From assembly GCA_030041335.1 (NCBI GenBank), contig JASHOB010000071.1, positions 32,146 to 96,145 on the forward strand: a stretch of 64,000 bases of DNA, in the 5' to 3' direction. Below are positions 29,083-37,499 of the stretch, one piece after another. The translations under genes were made by a program, and so were the position numbers. The DNA comes from Alphaproteobacteria bacterium. GTDB taxonomy: Bacteria > Pseudomonadota > Alphaproteobacteria > ATCC43930 > CGMCC-115725. Within the stretch, counting starts at the first letter, position 1. Every line of letters starts with the position of its first letter. The notes under the pieces are model-generated. The model was not told the DNA's origin. It saw nothing but the letters and a program-made list of their open reading frames with translations, and did not search any database.

Positions 29083-29870
29083 GTCGCGGCCCTCTGTTGC
29101 GCGATGAAATCGTGGACGATACCGGCAGTCTCCAGCGGTTGTTCGACATGCGGCCAATGCCCCGCATTCGCCACCGCGACCAGCCGCGACCCGGGAATGG
29201 CGGCTTGCCACGCGGCAGCATAGGGGGTCGGCAACAGGCGGTCCTCCCGGCCCCACACGATCAGGGTCGGCACATCGATGCGGTGGAGCCATTTTCCCAG
29301 TTGCGGATCAAAAAGGCGCGGCTGCCAGGCCAGTTTTGCCGTCATCATCCTGCCCTTGAGCAACGCGTCTTCGGCCTCTGGCGCGAGCAGGCGCGCCACC
29401 AAGGGTTCGGCCTTTTTGGGATCGAAAGACAGGTCGTAAAGCGCCTGCTCGTCCGTGCGCGCGAACAGGTCGATGCCGCCGGCGCCGTCGACCCGCAACC
29501 CCCAGGGATCGATCAGCGTCAGCGAGGCAAGCCGCGTGGTGTTGCGCGTCGCCAGTTCGGCCGCGATCCAGCCGCCGAGCGCGGCGCCGACGAGGTGGAC
29601 GCGCGCCAAATCGAGTTGCGTCAGGGCGTCGAGATAGAAATTGGCGAGGTCGGTGACCCGATCGAGCCAGGGTGGCGCGTCGCCGCCACCGTAACCGGGA
29701 TGCTCAAGGAGAATCACCTCGAAATGCTCGGCAAGGCGGTCGTGAAACGGCAGCCAGGCGGCCCCGAGATGGGCATCGGGAGAAAACACTACCGATGCCC
29801 CCACGCCCGCGCGTTGGAGACGAAGATCGACATTGCACGCTTGAATGGCAACGTTGGCACTACCCGGCAT
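29079..29870 (-). CDS. Alpha/beta-hydrolase-fold protein with Ala at the nucleophile position
   Basis: The 263-residue protein has the alpha/beta-hydrolase fold. HPGYGGGDAPP follows strand 4, an oxyanion-region start and IDPWGLR are present, VPTLIVWGREDRLLP carries the acid residue, and NAGHWPHVEQP carries the catalytic His. The nucleophile elbow G-x-S-x-G reads GAALG (95-99), with Ala97 encoded by GCG at 29580-29582 where Ser is expected. It may be an inactive homologue, a binding protein, or an enzyme using another mechanism. It precedes the LLM oxidoreductase gene in a two-gene unit. Confidence 0.85.
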   Translation of the reverse strand: MPGSANVAIQACNVDLRLQRAGVGASVVFSPDAHLGAAWLPFHDRLAEHFEVILLEHPGYGGGDAPPWLDRVTDLANFYLDALTQLDLARVHLVGAALGGWIAAELATRNTTRLASLTLIDPWGLRVDGAGGIDLFARTDEQALYDLSFDPKKAEPLVARLLAPEAEDALLKGRMMTAKLAWQPRLFDPQLGKWLHRIDVPTLIVWGREDRLLPTPYAAAWQAAIPGSRLVAVANAGHWPHVEQPLETAGIVHDFIAQQRAAT

Positions 29871-29958
29871 GAAGCTTACTCTCCCATCGATTCGCCCTAG
29901 GGGCCGGAGGCTATCGTCCCCGGCTCAAACAGGGAATAGACGTTCGAGGGAAGCAGTC

Positions 29959-30813
29959 ATGAAAAACGCGGCCGAATTTCATCAGGACATGGTTGCATAT
30001 TGGAGCGGTGCCGGCGGCGATCGCTGGATCGGCGAAAGTGCCCGCACCGAAGCGATGCTGTCGCGCGTCGCCGAACTGCTCTATGTCCGCGCACGGCTGC
30101 ATCCGGGCCTGATCGTGCTCGATGTCGGCTGTGGCCTCGGACCGACCACGCTGGAGCTGGCGCACCGCGTGGCGCCAGCCGGCCGCGCCGTCGGTCTCGA
30201 CGTGTCACCGGAAATGGTCGGGCGCGCGCGCCAGCGTGCCGCCGGCGTGGCCAATATCGAATTCATCCTCGGCGATGCCGCGTCGCATAATTTCCCGGCA
30301 CCATTTGCCGACCTGCTGTTCTCGCGCTTCGGGGTGATGTTCTTTGGCGATCCGGTGGCCGCGTTCGCCAATCTTCGCCGGGCGCTCAAACCCAACGGCC
30401 GAATGCTATTCGCCTGCTGGCGCCGGCTGAGCGAAAACCCGTGGATGCTGACGCCGCTCCTCGCCGCCTATGAGCACGTGCCCCGCCTGCCGCCGGCCGA
30501 GCCCAACGAGCCCGGCCCGTTCGCGTTCGCCGATCCCGACCGCGTCGGCGCCGTTCTGACCGCCGCCGGCTTTGCCAAGCCGAGCTTCGCCGCCGCCGAG
30601 CTCACCTTCGATGTCGCGGGCGGCGCTGGCATGGATGCCGCCGTACGTCAGACCATGAGCATCGGCGCCACCAGCCGCGCCCTGCAAGATCAGCCGCAAT
30701 CCGTCCGCGACGCCGCCGCGGGGTCGATCCGCAAGGCGCTGGCGCCATACGCCAGGGACACGCATGTCGAGCTCCCCGGCGCGATCTGGCTGGTGGAAAG
30801 CAGGATTGCCTAG
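29959..30813 (+). CDS. Class I SAM-dependent methyltransferase
   Basis: The 284-residue protein has SAM motif I VLDVGCGLGPTTLELA, the acidic loop AVGLDVSPEMVGRAR, an FILGDAASHNFP motif and the FSRFGVMFF motif. It resembles UbiE/COQ5-like enzymes in layout, but the substrate cannot be named. The ATG at 29959 follows the purine-rich GAGGGAAGCAG. The upstream extension to 29845 overlaps the divergent hydrolase start and is unlikely. Confidence 0.85.
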   Translation: MKNAAEFHQDMVAYWSGAGGDRWIGESARTEAMLSRVAELLYVRARLHPGLIVLDVGCGLGPTTLELAHRVAPAGRAVGLDVSPEMVGRARQRAAGVANIEFILGDAASHNFPAPFADLLFSRFGVMFFGDPVAAFANLRRALKPNGRMLFACWRRLSENPWMLTPLLAAYEHVPRLPPAEPNEPGPFAFADPDRVGAVLTAAGFAKPSFAAAELTFDVAGGAGMDAAVRQTMSIGATSRALQDQPQSVRDAAAGSIRKALAPYARDTHVELPGAIWLVESRIA

Positions 30814-30944
30814 GCGGCCGGCGCGGCCAAACTCTTCTTGTCAATCGCGCCTCCCTGTCGGATTGTCCTCTCGGTATCGGCGGCGTGTTTCATCGCTGCA
30901 AGACAAGGGCACCAACGGTGTGCCGACAACAACTGGGAGGGTTT

Positions 30945-32198
30945 ATGATTCGACTTGCTACAGGCCGTGCCTTGCCTGCCCTGGCTGCATTGTCTGCGTT
31001 GGCGTTGACGGCGCCGTCGGCGCGCGCCGCCGATGCGATCAAGATCGGGTTTAGCATGGAGCAGACCGGCAATCTCGCCAGCGGCGGCACGACCGCGCTG
31101 CGCGCGATGAAGATCTGGGAACGGGACATCAACGCCAAGGGCGGGTTGCTGGGCCGGCCGGTGACGCTTGTCTATTACGACGATCAAAGCAGCCCCGCGA
31201 ACGTGCCTGGCATCTACACGAAACTCCTCGACGTCGACAAAGTCGACCTGCTGGTCTCGTCCTATGGCACCAACATGATCGCGCCGGCAATGCCGGTTGC
31301 GATGGACCACGAGAAGGTGTTCATGACGCTGTTCGGCACGGCGGTGAACGACAAGTTCAACTACGACAAATATTTCCAGATCCTGCCCAACGGCAAGGAT
31401 ACTGCCGTGGCGCCGTCCAAAGGTTGGTTCGACGTCGCGATGACGCTCAACCCGAAACCCAAGACCGTCGCGTTGCTCGCGGCCGACGCCGAGTACGCGC
31501 AGAACGTGATCGCTGGCGCCCGCCGCATCATCGGCGAACGCGGGCTCCGCATCGTCTACGACAGCAAGTACGATCCCAAGACCGTCGATTACCTCCCGAT
31601 CGTGCGCGCGCTGCAGGCGGCCAATGCCGACCTCGTCTATGTCGCCTCCTACCCGGCCGATTCCGTCGGCATCATCAAGGCGGTGCATGAGGTCGGGCTG
31701 AAGGCCAGTTTATTCGGCGGCGGCATGATCGGCCTGGCCTTCGCGCCGATCAAGGTGGCGCTGGGGCCGATGCTCAACGGCATCACGGCCTTCGATGTCT
31801 ACGTGCCCGAGCCGACGATGAAGTTTCCCGGTGTCGAGGCGTTCCTCAAACGCTACCAGGCGCTGGCGGGCAAGGCCGACCCGCTCGGCTATTATCTACC
31901 GCCGTTCGCCTATGCGGAATTGCAAGTGCTGGCCGACGCGGTCACGGCAACGCACGGGCTCGATCAGGATAAGCTCGCCAAATACATCCACGACACGACG
32001 TTCCATACCATCGTCGGCGACGTGAAGTTCGCCGACAACGGCGAATGGGAGAAATCGCGCGTGCTGTTCGTGCAGTACCAGGGGATCGATGGCAGCGGCG
32101 TCGAGCAGTTCAAGCAACCGGGCAAGCAGGTGATCGTCTATCCGCCCCAATTCGTTTCGGGCAAACTGCAATATCCTTATGTCGCCGTGACGAAGTAG
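30945..32198 (+). CDS. Periplasmic substrate-binding protein of a branched-chain-amino-acid-type ABC transporter
   Basis: The 417-residue protein has a cleavable signal peptide (about 1-28, ending A-R-A) and a type I periplasmic binding fold like LivK: IKIGFSMEQTGNLASGG, GGLLGRPVTLVYYDDQS, and VDLLVSSYGTNM. GGGAGG-type purines (GGGAGG at 30936-30941) precede the ATG at 30945. No permease or ATPase genes lie nearby. HAAT-family binding proteins often carry aromatic or organic acids rather than amino acids, and the genes downstream encode catabolic enzymes, so it probably binds the substrate of that pathway. Confidence 0.9.
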   Translation: MIRLATGRALPALAALSALALTAPSARAADAIKIGFSMEQTGNLASGGTTALRAMKIWERDINAKGGLLGRPVTLVYYDDQSSPANVPGIYTKLLDVDKVDLLVSSYGTNMIAPAMPVAMDHEKVFMTLFGTAVNDKFNYDKYFQILPNGKDTAVAPSKGWFDVAMTLNPKPKTVALLAADAEYAQNVIAGARRIIGERGLRIVYDSKYDPKTVDYLPIVRALQAANADLVYVASYPADSVGIIKAVHEVGLKASLFGGGMIGLAFAPIKVALGPMLNGITAFDVYVPEPTMKFPGVEAFLKRYQALAGKADPLGYYLPPFAYAELQVLADAVTATHGLDQDKLAKYIHDTTFHTIVGDVKFADNGEWEKSRVLFVQYQGIDGSGVEQFKQPGKQVIVYPPQFVSGKLQYPYVAVTK

Positions 32199-32206
32199 GC
32201 GTGCAA

Positions 32207-32260
32207 ACTTGTCGGTTGTCACCGATCGGTTGAGAAACCGATAAATCGCGACCGACAAGT
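32207..32260. repeat. nested inverted repeats between binding-protein and Ldh2 genes
   Basis: ACTTGTCGGT (32207-32216) pairs perfectly with ACCGACAAGT (32251-32260). Between them lie the palindrome ACCGATCGGT (32221-32230) and a second hairpin, ATCGGTT-gaga-AACCGAT (32225-32242). The arms share the CGGT/ACCG core, so alternative pairings exist. There is no T-run, so it is not a standard terminator. It ends 12 bp before the Ldh2 start codon, next to its ribosome binding site. Confidence 0.7.
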
Positions 32261-32272
32261 GAGGGAGGTTCG

Positions 32273-33328
32273 ATGCCATCGGTTCGAGCGGAGGAACTGC
32301 AACGGATCGGCGAGGCGTTGCTGCGCGCGGCCGGCGCCTCGGCCGAAGAGGCCGCGACCGTGGCGAAAGGATGCGTCAATGCCAATCTCGCCGGCCATGA
32401 TTCGCATGGCATCATTCTGGTACCAACTTATATCGATCGCATAAGGAAGCAGCACATCGTACCGGGGGCGTCGTTCACCGTGGTCAGGGAAACCGCGACG
32501 ACGACCGTGATCGACGGCAATTGGGGCTTCGGCTTCGTGGTCAACGAGCGCGCCATGCGCATGACCATCGACAAGGCGCGCGCCAACCAGGTGGCGGCCG
32601 CCACGGTGTTTCGCCAAAGCCATGTCGGTCGCCTCGCCGCCTACCCGCTGCTGGCGGCGGCGGCCGGCATGATTGGTCTCGCCACCGCGGATTCGGGCCG
32701 CTCGCCCAAGGCGGTGGCACCGTTCGGAGGGCGCGAGGCCCGGCTCGGCACCAATCCCATCGCCGTTGCGGTGCCGTCCGACCTCGAGGCGCCGCTTTAT
32801 CTCGACATGGCAACCTCGGCGGTGGCGCATGGCAAGGTCTCGCTCGCCGCGTCGCGTGGCCAGGCAATCCCGGAGGGCTGGGTAATCGACCGTGACGGCC
32901 GGCAAACCACCGACCCGTCGGCGCTTTTGAGGAATGGCGGCGCCCTTCTGCCGCTTGGCGGCAGCGAGGGCTATAAGGGCAGCGGCCTCGCCGTGATCGT
33001 TGAGGTTCTGTGCGGGCTGTTGACCGGCCTGGGTTTCGGCGTCGAGCCGAGCGGGCGCCACAATGACGGCTGTTTCCTGGCGGTGTTCAACGTCGAAGCG
33101 TTCCGTCCGCTGGCGGAATTCAAGAAGGAGGTCGCCGCCTTCGCACGTTATCTCAAGGCGACGCCGCCGGCGCGAGGCAGCACGGGCGTATTCTATCCCG
33201 GGGAACTGGAATTTCTCCGTGAGCAGGAGCGCCGCCGCGACGGTATTGCTGTCGAGGACGCCACCTGGAATAAATTGCGCGACCTGGCTCAAGGATATGG
33301 TATTGCGGCGTCGTTGAACTTGGCCTGA
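32273..33328 (+). CDS. Ldh2/malate dehydrogenase-family NAD(P)-dependent oxidoreductase
   Basis: The 351-residue protein is in the malate/L-lactate/sulfolactate/ureidoglycolate dehydrogenase family (not the Rossmann type). GHDSHGI at 41-47, His117 in FRQSHVGRLAAY and TNPIAVAVPSD are diagnostic. Substrates in the family are 2-hydroxy acids and related 2-oxo acids. A GGGAGG lies seven bases before the ATG at 32273, just after the nested repeats. It follows the binding protein and precedes a flavin monooxygenase gene by 14 bp. Confidence 0.88.
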   Translation: MPSVRAEELQRIGEALLRAAGASAEEAATVAKGCVNANLAGHDSHGIILVPTYIDRIRKQHIVPGASFTVVRETATTTVIDGNWGFGFVVNERAMRMTIDKARANQVAAATVFRQSHVGRLAAYPLLAAAAGMIGLATADSGRSPKAVAPFGGREARLGTNPIAVAVPSDLEAPLYLDMATSAVAHGKVSLAASRGQAIPEGWVIDRDGRQTTDPSALLRNGGALLPLGGSEGYKGSGLAVIVEVLCGLLTGLGFGVEPSGRHNDGCFLAVFNVEAFRPLAEFKKEVAAFARYLKATPPARGSTGVFYPGELEFLREQERRRDGIAVEDATWNKLRDLAQGYGIAASLNLA

Positions 33329-33342
33329 TACGGAGACGTTGC

Positions 33343-34683
33343 ATGGCGCGGCAGATGGTAATGGTTGGTTTTCTGCAGGCGCAGAACTGCACCAACATCC
33401 CGGCCTCGTGGCGTCATCCCCAATCGCGGACCGATTTTACCGCACCCGAATATTACCAGGAGATCGCGCGCGTTCTCGAGGCCGGAAAATTTCATCTCGC
33501 GTTTTTCGACGACCGCCTGGCGATGCCCGATCGCTACGGCAACGACCACGCCCATACCGTGGAATACGGGATCCGCTGCGTGAAGATGGACCCGATCCCG
33601 GTCATGATGGCAATGGCGGCTGTGACCGACCGGCTCGGCCTCGGCGCCACCGGCTCGACGACTTATTTCGAGCCGTTCGATATCGCGCGCACGTTCGCCA
33701 CCATTGACCTCATGACCCACGGCCGCGCCGCCTGGAATGTCGTGACCTCGGTCAATGACGGCGAGGCGCTCAACATGGGGCGGGCCGAACATCTGGCGCA
33801 CGATCTGCGCTACGACCGTGCCGACGAGTTCATGGAGATCGTCCTCGGCCATTGGGACGCGTGGGATGACGACGCGCTGATTGTCGACAAGGAGAGCGGC
33901 CGGTTTGCCGACCCGAAGAAGGTGCGTCGGCTCGATTACCAGGGAAAATATTATCGTTCGCGCGGCCCCTTCACCGTGCCGCGTTCCCGCCAAGGTCATC
34001 CCGTCATCATCCAGGCCGGACAGAGTGGCCGCGGCAAACGTTTTGCCGGACGATGGGCGGAAGTGGTGTTTTCCGGCGGTCACGGGCCGCGGGCGAGGGA
34101 AATCTACGCCAGCTTGCGCGAAGAGGTCGAGAAATGCGGGCGCGACCCCGACCGCGTCTCGATCTGCAATGCCATCACCATCGTCGCCGGCGAAAGCAAT
34201 GATGCCGCCGAGGACAAGATGGCCGAAATAGAGAAATTGCCGCTCGAAATCGATCAGCTGTCGCTGCTCGCCGAGGGCGTTAATTTCGATTTTGCCGGCA
34301 AGGGTCTCGACGAGCCGCTGACCGACGCCGAGTTGGCGAGTTTCACGGGCATGCTGACGATCCGCGACAGCGTGGTTCGCGCCAGCGGCAAAAAGAACCC
34401 CACGACGCGCGACTTCATCACGTTGAACAATCGCGGCAAGGTCTCCGACGCGGTGGTCGGTGGGCCAAAGGAGGTCGCCGACACACTGGAAGAAATGTTC
34501 GTCGGCCGCGTCTGCGACGGCTTCGTCGTCGCCGCCACGCATATTCCGGGCGCCTATGCCGATTTCGTCCGCTATGTCGTTCCCGAACTGCAGCGGCGCA
34601 AGCTCTACCATCGGGATTACGCCGGCTCGACCCTGCGCGACAATCTTGGGTTGCCGCGGCCGACCGTCGGCGATTGGCGATAG
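33343..34683 (+). CDS. NtaA/SnaA/DszA-type flavin-dependent monooxygenase
   Basis: The 446-residue protein belongs to the two-component LLM monooxygenases (nitrilotriacetate, pristinamycin IIA and dibenzothiophene sulfone enzymes). Marks are FHLAFFDDRLAMPDRYG near residues 50-66, GLGATGSTTYFEPFD, AWNVVTSVNDGEALNMG, and VIIQAGQSGRGKRFAGRWA. These enzymes need reduced FMN from a separate reductase, which is not encoded in the window. It is one base before the next start codon after its stop, so the operon continues. Confidence 0.9.
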   Translation: MARQMVMVGFLQAQNCTNIPASWRHPQSRTDFTAPEYYQEIARVLEAGKFHLAFFDDRLAMPDRYGNDHAHTVEYGIRCVKMDPIPVMMAMAAVTDRLGLGATGSTTYFEPFDIARTFATIDLMTHGRAAWNVVTSVNDGEALNMGRAEHLAHDLRYDRADEFMEIVLGHWDAWDDDALIVDKESGRFADPKKVRRLDYQGKYYRSRGPFTVPRSRQGHPVIIQAGQSGRGKRFAGRWAEVVFSGGHGPRAREIYASLREEVEKCGRDPDRVSICNAITIVAGESNDAAEDKMAEIEKLPLEIDQLSLLAEGVNFDFAGKGLDEPLTDAELASFTGMLTIRDSVVRASGKKNPTTRDFITLNNRGKVSDAVVGGPKEVADTLEEMFVGRVCDGFVVAATHIPGAYADFVRYVVPELQRRKLYHRDYAGSTLRDNLGLPRPTVGDWR

Positions 34684-34684
34684 C

Positions 34685-35467
34685 ATGCGTTGGGCCAAGT
34701 TCACCACCGCCGGCCGGACGTCCTGGGGCATCGTCGAAGGCGATCGCGTGTTCGCGACGCAAGGCACCCCGTTCGGCGAATGGCAACAAACCGGACAAAG
34801 ATACGGGCTCGCGGACGTCAAGATCGAAGTGCCGCTTATCCCGCGTACCTTCTACTGCGCCGGCCGGAACTACGTGAAGCACCTGACCGAGGCCGCCGGC
34901 GCCGACGGCGTCGCGCCTGAGATTCCGAAGCGACCGGAGATCGGCTATCGTGCGCAGAATGCGCTGATAGCGCACGACGAGGATGTTGTGATCCCCCGCG
35001 ACGCCACCGCGCAGGTCCATTACGAGGGCGAGCTCGTGGTCGTGATCGGCAAGAAGGCGAAGCATCTAAGCGAGCCAGAGGCCATGTCTTGCATCTTCGG
35101 CTACACGATCGGCAACGACGTCAGCGAACGGACCTGGCAGCGCGGCGACCGTACTTTTTGGCGCGCCAAGAACACCGACACGTTCAAGCCGATGGGTCCT
35201 TGGATCGAGACCGCGGTCGATCTCGACGCGATGGAAACTCATGTGCGTCTCAACGGCGCGGTGCGCACCCGCTTCCGCACCAACGAGATGCTGTTCGGCA
35301 TCGCGCGCTTCCTTAGTGCCATGTCGCAATATCTGACGCTGTGGCCCGGCGACGTGATGTGGATGGGCACCGACGGCAGCTCGCCGAACCTGCGGGCCGG
35401 GGACGTGGTCGAGATCGAGATCACCGGCATCGGTACCCTGCGCAATCGTTTTGTGGCAGAGACATGA
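34685..35467 (+). CDS. Fumarylacetoacetate hydrolase (FAH) family protein
   Basis: The 260-residue protein has the FAH fold core: FYCAGRNYVKHLTE, the metal-binding stretch VHYEGELVVVIGKKAKHL, GYTIGNDVSERTWQ and KNTDTFKPMGPWI. The C-terminal PGDVMWMGTDGSS and GDVVEIEITGIGTLRN motifs complete it. Members hydrolyse C-C bonds in 1,3-dicarbonyl products or decarboxylate 2-oxo acids in aromatic breakdown. Its ATG is at 34685, one base after the monooxygenase stop, and its own stop overlaps the next start (ATGA). Confidence 0.9.
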   Translation: MRWAKFTTAGRTSWGIVEGDRVFATQGTPFGEWQQTGQRYGLADVKIEVPLIPRTFYCAGRNYVKHLTEAAGADGVAPEIPKRPEIGYRAQNALIAHDEDVVIPRDATAQVHYEGELVVVIGKKAKHLSEPEAMSCIFGYTIGNDVSERTWQRGDRTFWRAKNTDTFKPMGPWIETAVDLDAMETHVRLNGAVRTRFRTNEMLFGIARFLSAMSQYLTLWPGDVMWMGTDGSSPNLRAGDVVEIEITGIGTLRNRFVAET

Positions 35468-36471
35468 GCACCGGCGAGGGTCTGCCACCCGTCGAGCCGG
35501 CGCAACCCGGTGCCGACGTCAACACGTCGACGGGCAAGAACGGCTTTCTGGTGGTCTGCAAGACCGCGTCGGTGGTCGCCTTTTACCATCCCGAACGGTT
35601 CACGCCGATCGACCAAATTCGTCTGCCGGAATTTCCGCACGAGGTGGTTTTGTCGCCCGATCGGCGTAAAGCCTATGTTTCGATTTACGGCAGCGGCGTG
35701 ATCGGCGCCAATCTGCGTCCCGGCACGCGGATCGCCGTAATCGATCTCGCCACGCGCACGCTCGACGGTTTTATCGAGCTGGCGCCGTTCCTGGCGCCAC
35801 ACGGGTTGATGTTCGACCGCGGCGGCATGCTGTGGACCACGGCGGAATCAAGCAACGCCATCGTCGTCGTCGATCCGGTGCGCGGCGCCGTCGCCGGCCA
35901 TGTCGAGATCGGCACGCAGCGAAGTCACTGGCTCGCCATCACGCCCGACGGCAATAAGCTCTATGTGCCGCACCGCAACTTCACCTTCGTCAGCGTCGTC
36001 GATGTGCACCAGCGCACCGTGGTGAAACGCATTCCCAATTTCATCTATGAGTGCCAGGGGATCGCCGTCGCGCCCGACGGCAACCGCATCTATCAGGCGC
36101 AAAGTTCACGGCCCCGCGTCGACATTATTGATCCGAAAACAGATACCGTAGCGGGCAGCGTCTCGGTCGCGGCGATGCCCGATGTGCCGCCCCAGTTGAC
36201 GCGGCTCCGCGTCAGTCCCGACAATCGCCGTCTGATCATGTCGTTTCACAGCACCGACCAGGTCGCGGTGTTCGACACCCGCGATCTCAACAGTCAACAT
36301 GTCTTCGCCACCGGCAAGGGCCCGATGGGCATCGCCTTTCAGGATTTTGGGAGTAAGACCTTCGTCACCAATCACGACGCCGGGCTGATTTCGGTGATCG
36401 ATCTTGGCGCCATGACACTCGCGGGCGAAATCAGGACGCCGATGGGCCCGGAAATGATCGCCTGTTATTAG
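35464..36471 (+). CDS. YVTN/YncE-like beta-propeller protein
   Basis: The 335-residue protein is made of repeated blades, each with a pattern such as SPDRRKAYVSIYG, TPDGNKLYVPHRN, APDGNRIYQAQSS and SPDNRRLIMSFHS. This is a YncE/40-residue YVTN-type seven-bladed propeller. No signal peptide is seen from the ATG at 35464, which overlaps the FAH stop by four bases. Function is unknown; within this operon a lactonase-like or ligand-binding role is possible but unproven. Confidence 0.82.
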   Translation: MSTGEGLPPVEPAQPGADVNTSTGKNGFLVVCKTASVVAFYHPERFTPIDQIRLPEFPHEVVLSPDRRKAYVSIYGSGVIGANLRPGTRIAVIDLATRTLDGFIELAPFLAPHGLMFDRGGMLWTTAESSNAIVVVDPVRGAVAGHVEIGTQRSHWLAITPDGNKLYVPHRNFTFVSVVDVHQRTVVKRIPNFIYECQGIAVAPDGNRIYQAQSSRPRVDIIDPKTDTVAGSVSVAAMPDVPPQLTRLRVSPDNRRLIMSFHSTDQVAVFDTRDLNSQHVFATGKGPMGIAFQDFGSKTFVTNHDAGLISVIDLGAMTLAGEIRTPMGPEMIACY

Positions 36472-36472
36472 C

Positions 36473-37456
36473 GTGAGCGGCACCGTTCTCGTCACCGGCG
36501 GGGCCGGCTATATCGGGGCGCACGCTTGCAAGGCGCTGGCCCGGGCGGGCTACCAGCCGGTCGCTTACGATAATTTGAGCCGTGGGCATCGCGAATTCGT
36601 GCGCTGGGGGCCGCTGGTCGAGGGCGACATCGCCGACCGCGCGCTTGCCGCCGAGGCGCTCGCGCGTCACCGCCCGGTCGCGGTGATGCATTTCGCGGCC
36701 TATATCGCCGCCGGCGAATCGGTGAGCGATCCCGCGCTCTATTTCCGCAACAATGTCATCGGCAGTCTGACGCTGTTTGAGGCATTGCTGCATGCCGGCG
36801 GCCCACCGCTGGTCTTTTCGTCGAGCGCCGCGGTCTATGGCTTCCCCGACACCATGCCCATCGTCGAAACCGCGATGCAGCATCCGGTCAATCCCTATGG
36901 CGAAACCAAGCGAATGGTCGAGCGCGCGCTCCACTGGCTGGACCAGGCCCACGGGCTGCGCCACGTTGCGCTGCGCTACTTCAATGCCGCCGGCGCCGAC
37001 CCCGAACGCGAGATCGGCGAGGCCCACGAACCCGAAAGCCATCTGATCCCGCTGGTCCTCGACGCGATCGCCGGACGCCGCAGCGGCGTCGACATTTACG
37101 GCACCGACTATTCGACACCCGACGGCACCGCCATCCGCGACTACATTCACGTCCAGGATTTGGCCGAGGCGCATGTCCGCGCGCTCGATTATCTGCTCGC
37201 CGGCGGCGCCAGCGCCGCGCTCAACCTCGGCACCGGCGTCGGCCATTCGGTGCGAGAAGTGATCAACGTCGCCGCGCGCGTGACCGGCCGCAACGTGCCC
37301 TACCGCGAAGCCCCCCGCCGCGCCGGCGATCCCCCCATCCTGGTCGCCGATTCGAGCCGCGCCCAGAGCGTGCTGCGGTGGCGGCCCGCCTTGCCGGCGC
37401 TCGAAACCATGGTCGCCAGCGCCTGGCATTGGCAGGAGAGATTGGCGGGCCCATAG
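36473..37456 (+). CDS. galE: UDP-glucose 4-epimerase GalE
   Basis: The 327-residue protein starts with GTG one base after the preceding stop. It has the NAD site [10 protein letters not shown] (8-17), [15 protein letters not shown] and the catalytic Y-G-E-T-K (YxxxK). [11 protein letters not shown] and [12 protein letters not shown] are typical of GalE. It supplies UDP-galactose for envelope polysaccharides. Although it follows the catabolic operon closely, its function is unrelated, so it may have its own promoter or simply be downstream by chance. Confidence 0.94.
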   Translation: MSGTVLVTGGAGYIGAHACKALARAGYQPVAYDNLSRGHREFVRWGPLVEGDIADRALAAEALARHRPVAVMHFAAYIAAGESVSDPALYFRNNVIGSLTLFEALLHAGGPPLVFSSSAAVYGFPDTMPIVETAMQHPVNPYGETKRMVERALHWLDQAHGLRHVALRYFNAAGADPEREIGEAHEPESHLIPLVLDAIAGRRSGVDIYGTDYSTPDGTAIRDYIHVQDLAEAHVRALDYLLAGGASAALNLGTGVGHSVREVINVAARVTGRNVPYREAPRRAGDPPILVADSSRAQSVLRWRPALPALETMVASAWHWQERLAGP

Positions 37457-37499
37457 GCGAGTCTGGCGCCTGCGTCGCGCCGCCCCTATGTTAATCGCC

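Noticed and set aside
33289..34821. 510-codon minus-strand frame opposite the NtaA-like monooxygenase
   Set aside because: Same artefact: high third-position GC opens the complementary frame. The plus-strand protein has clear family motifs.
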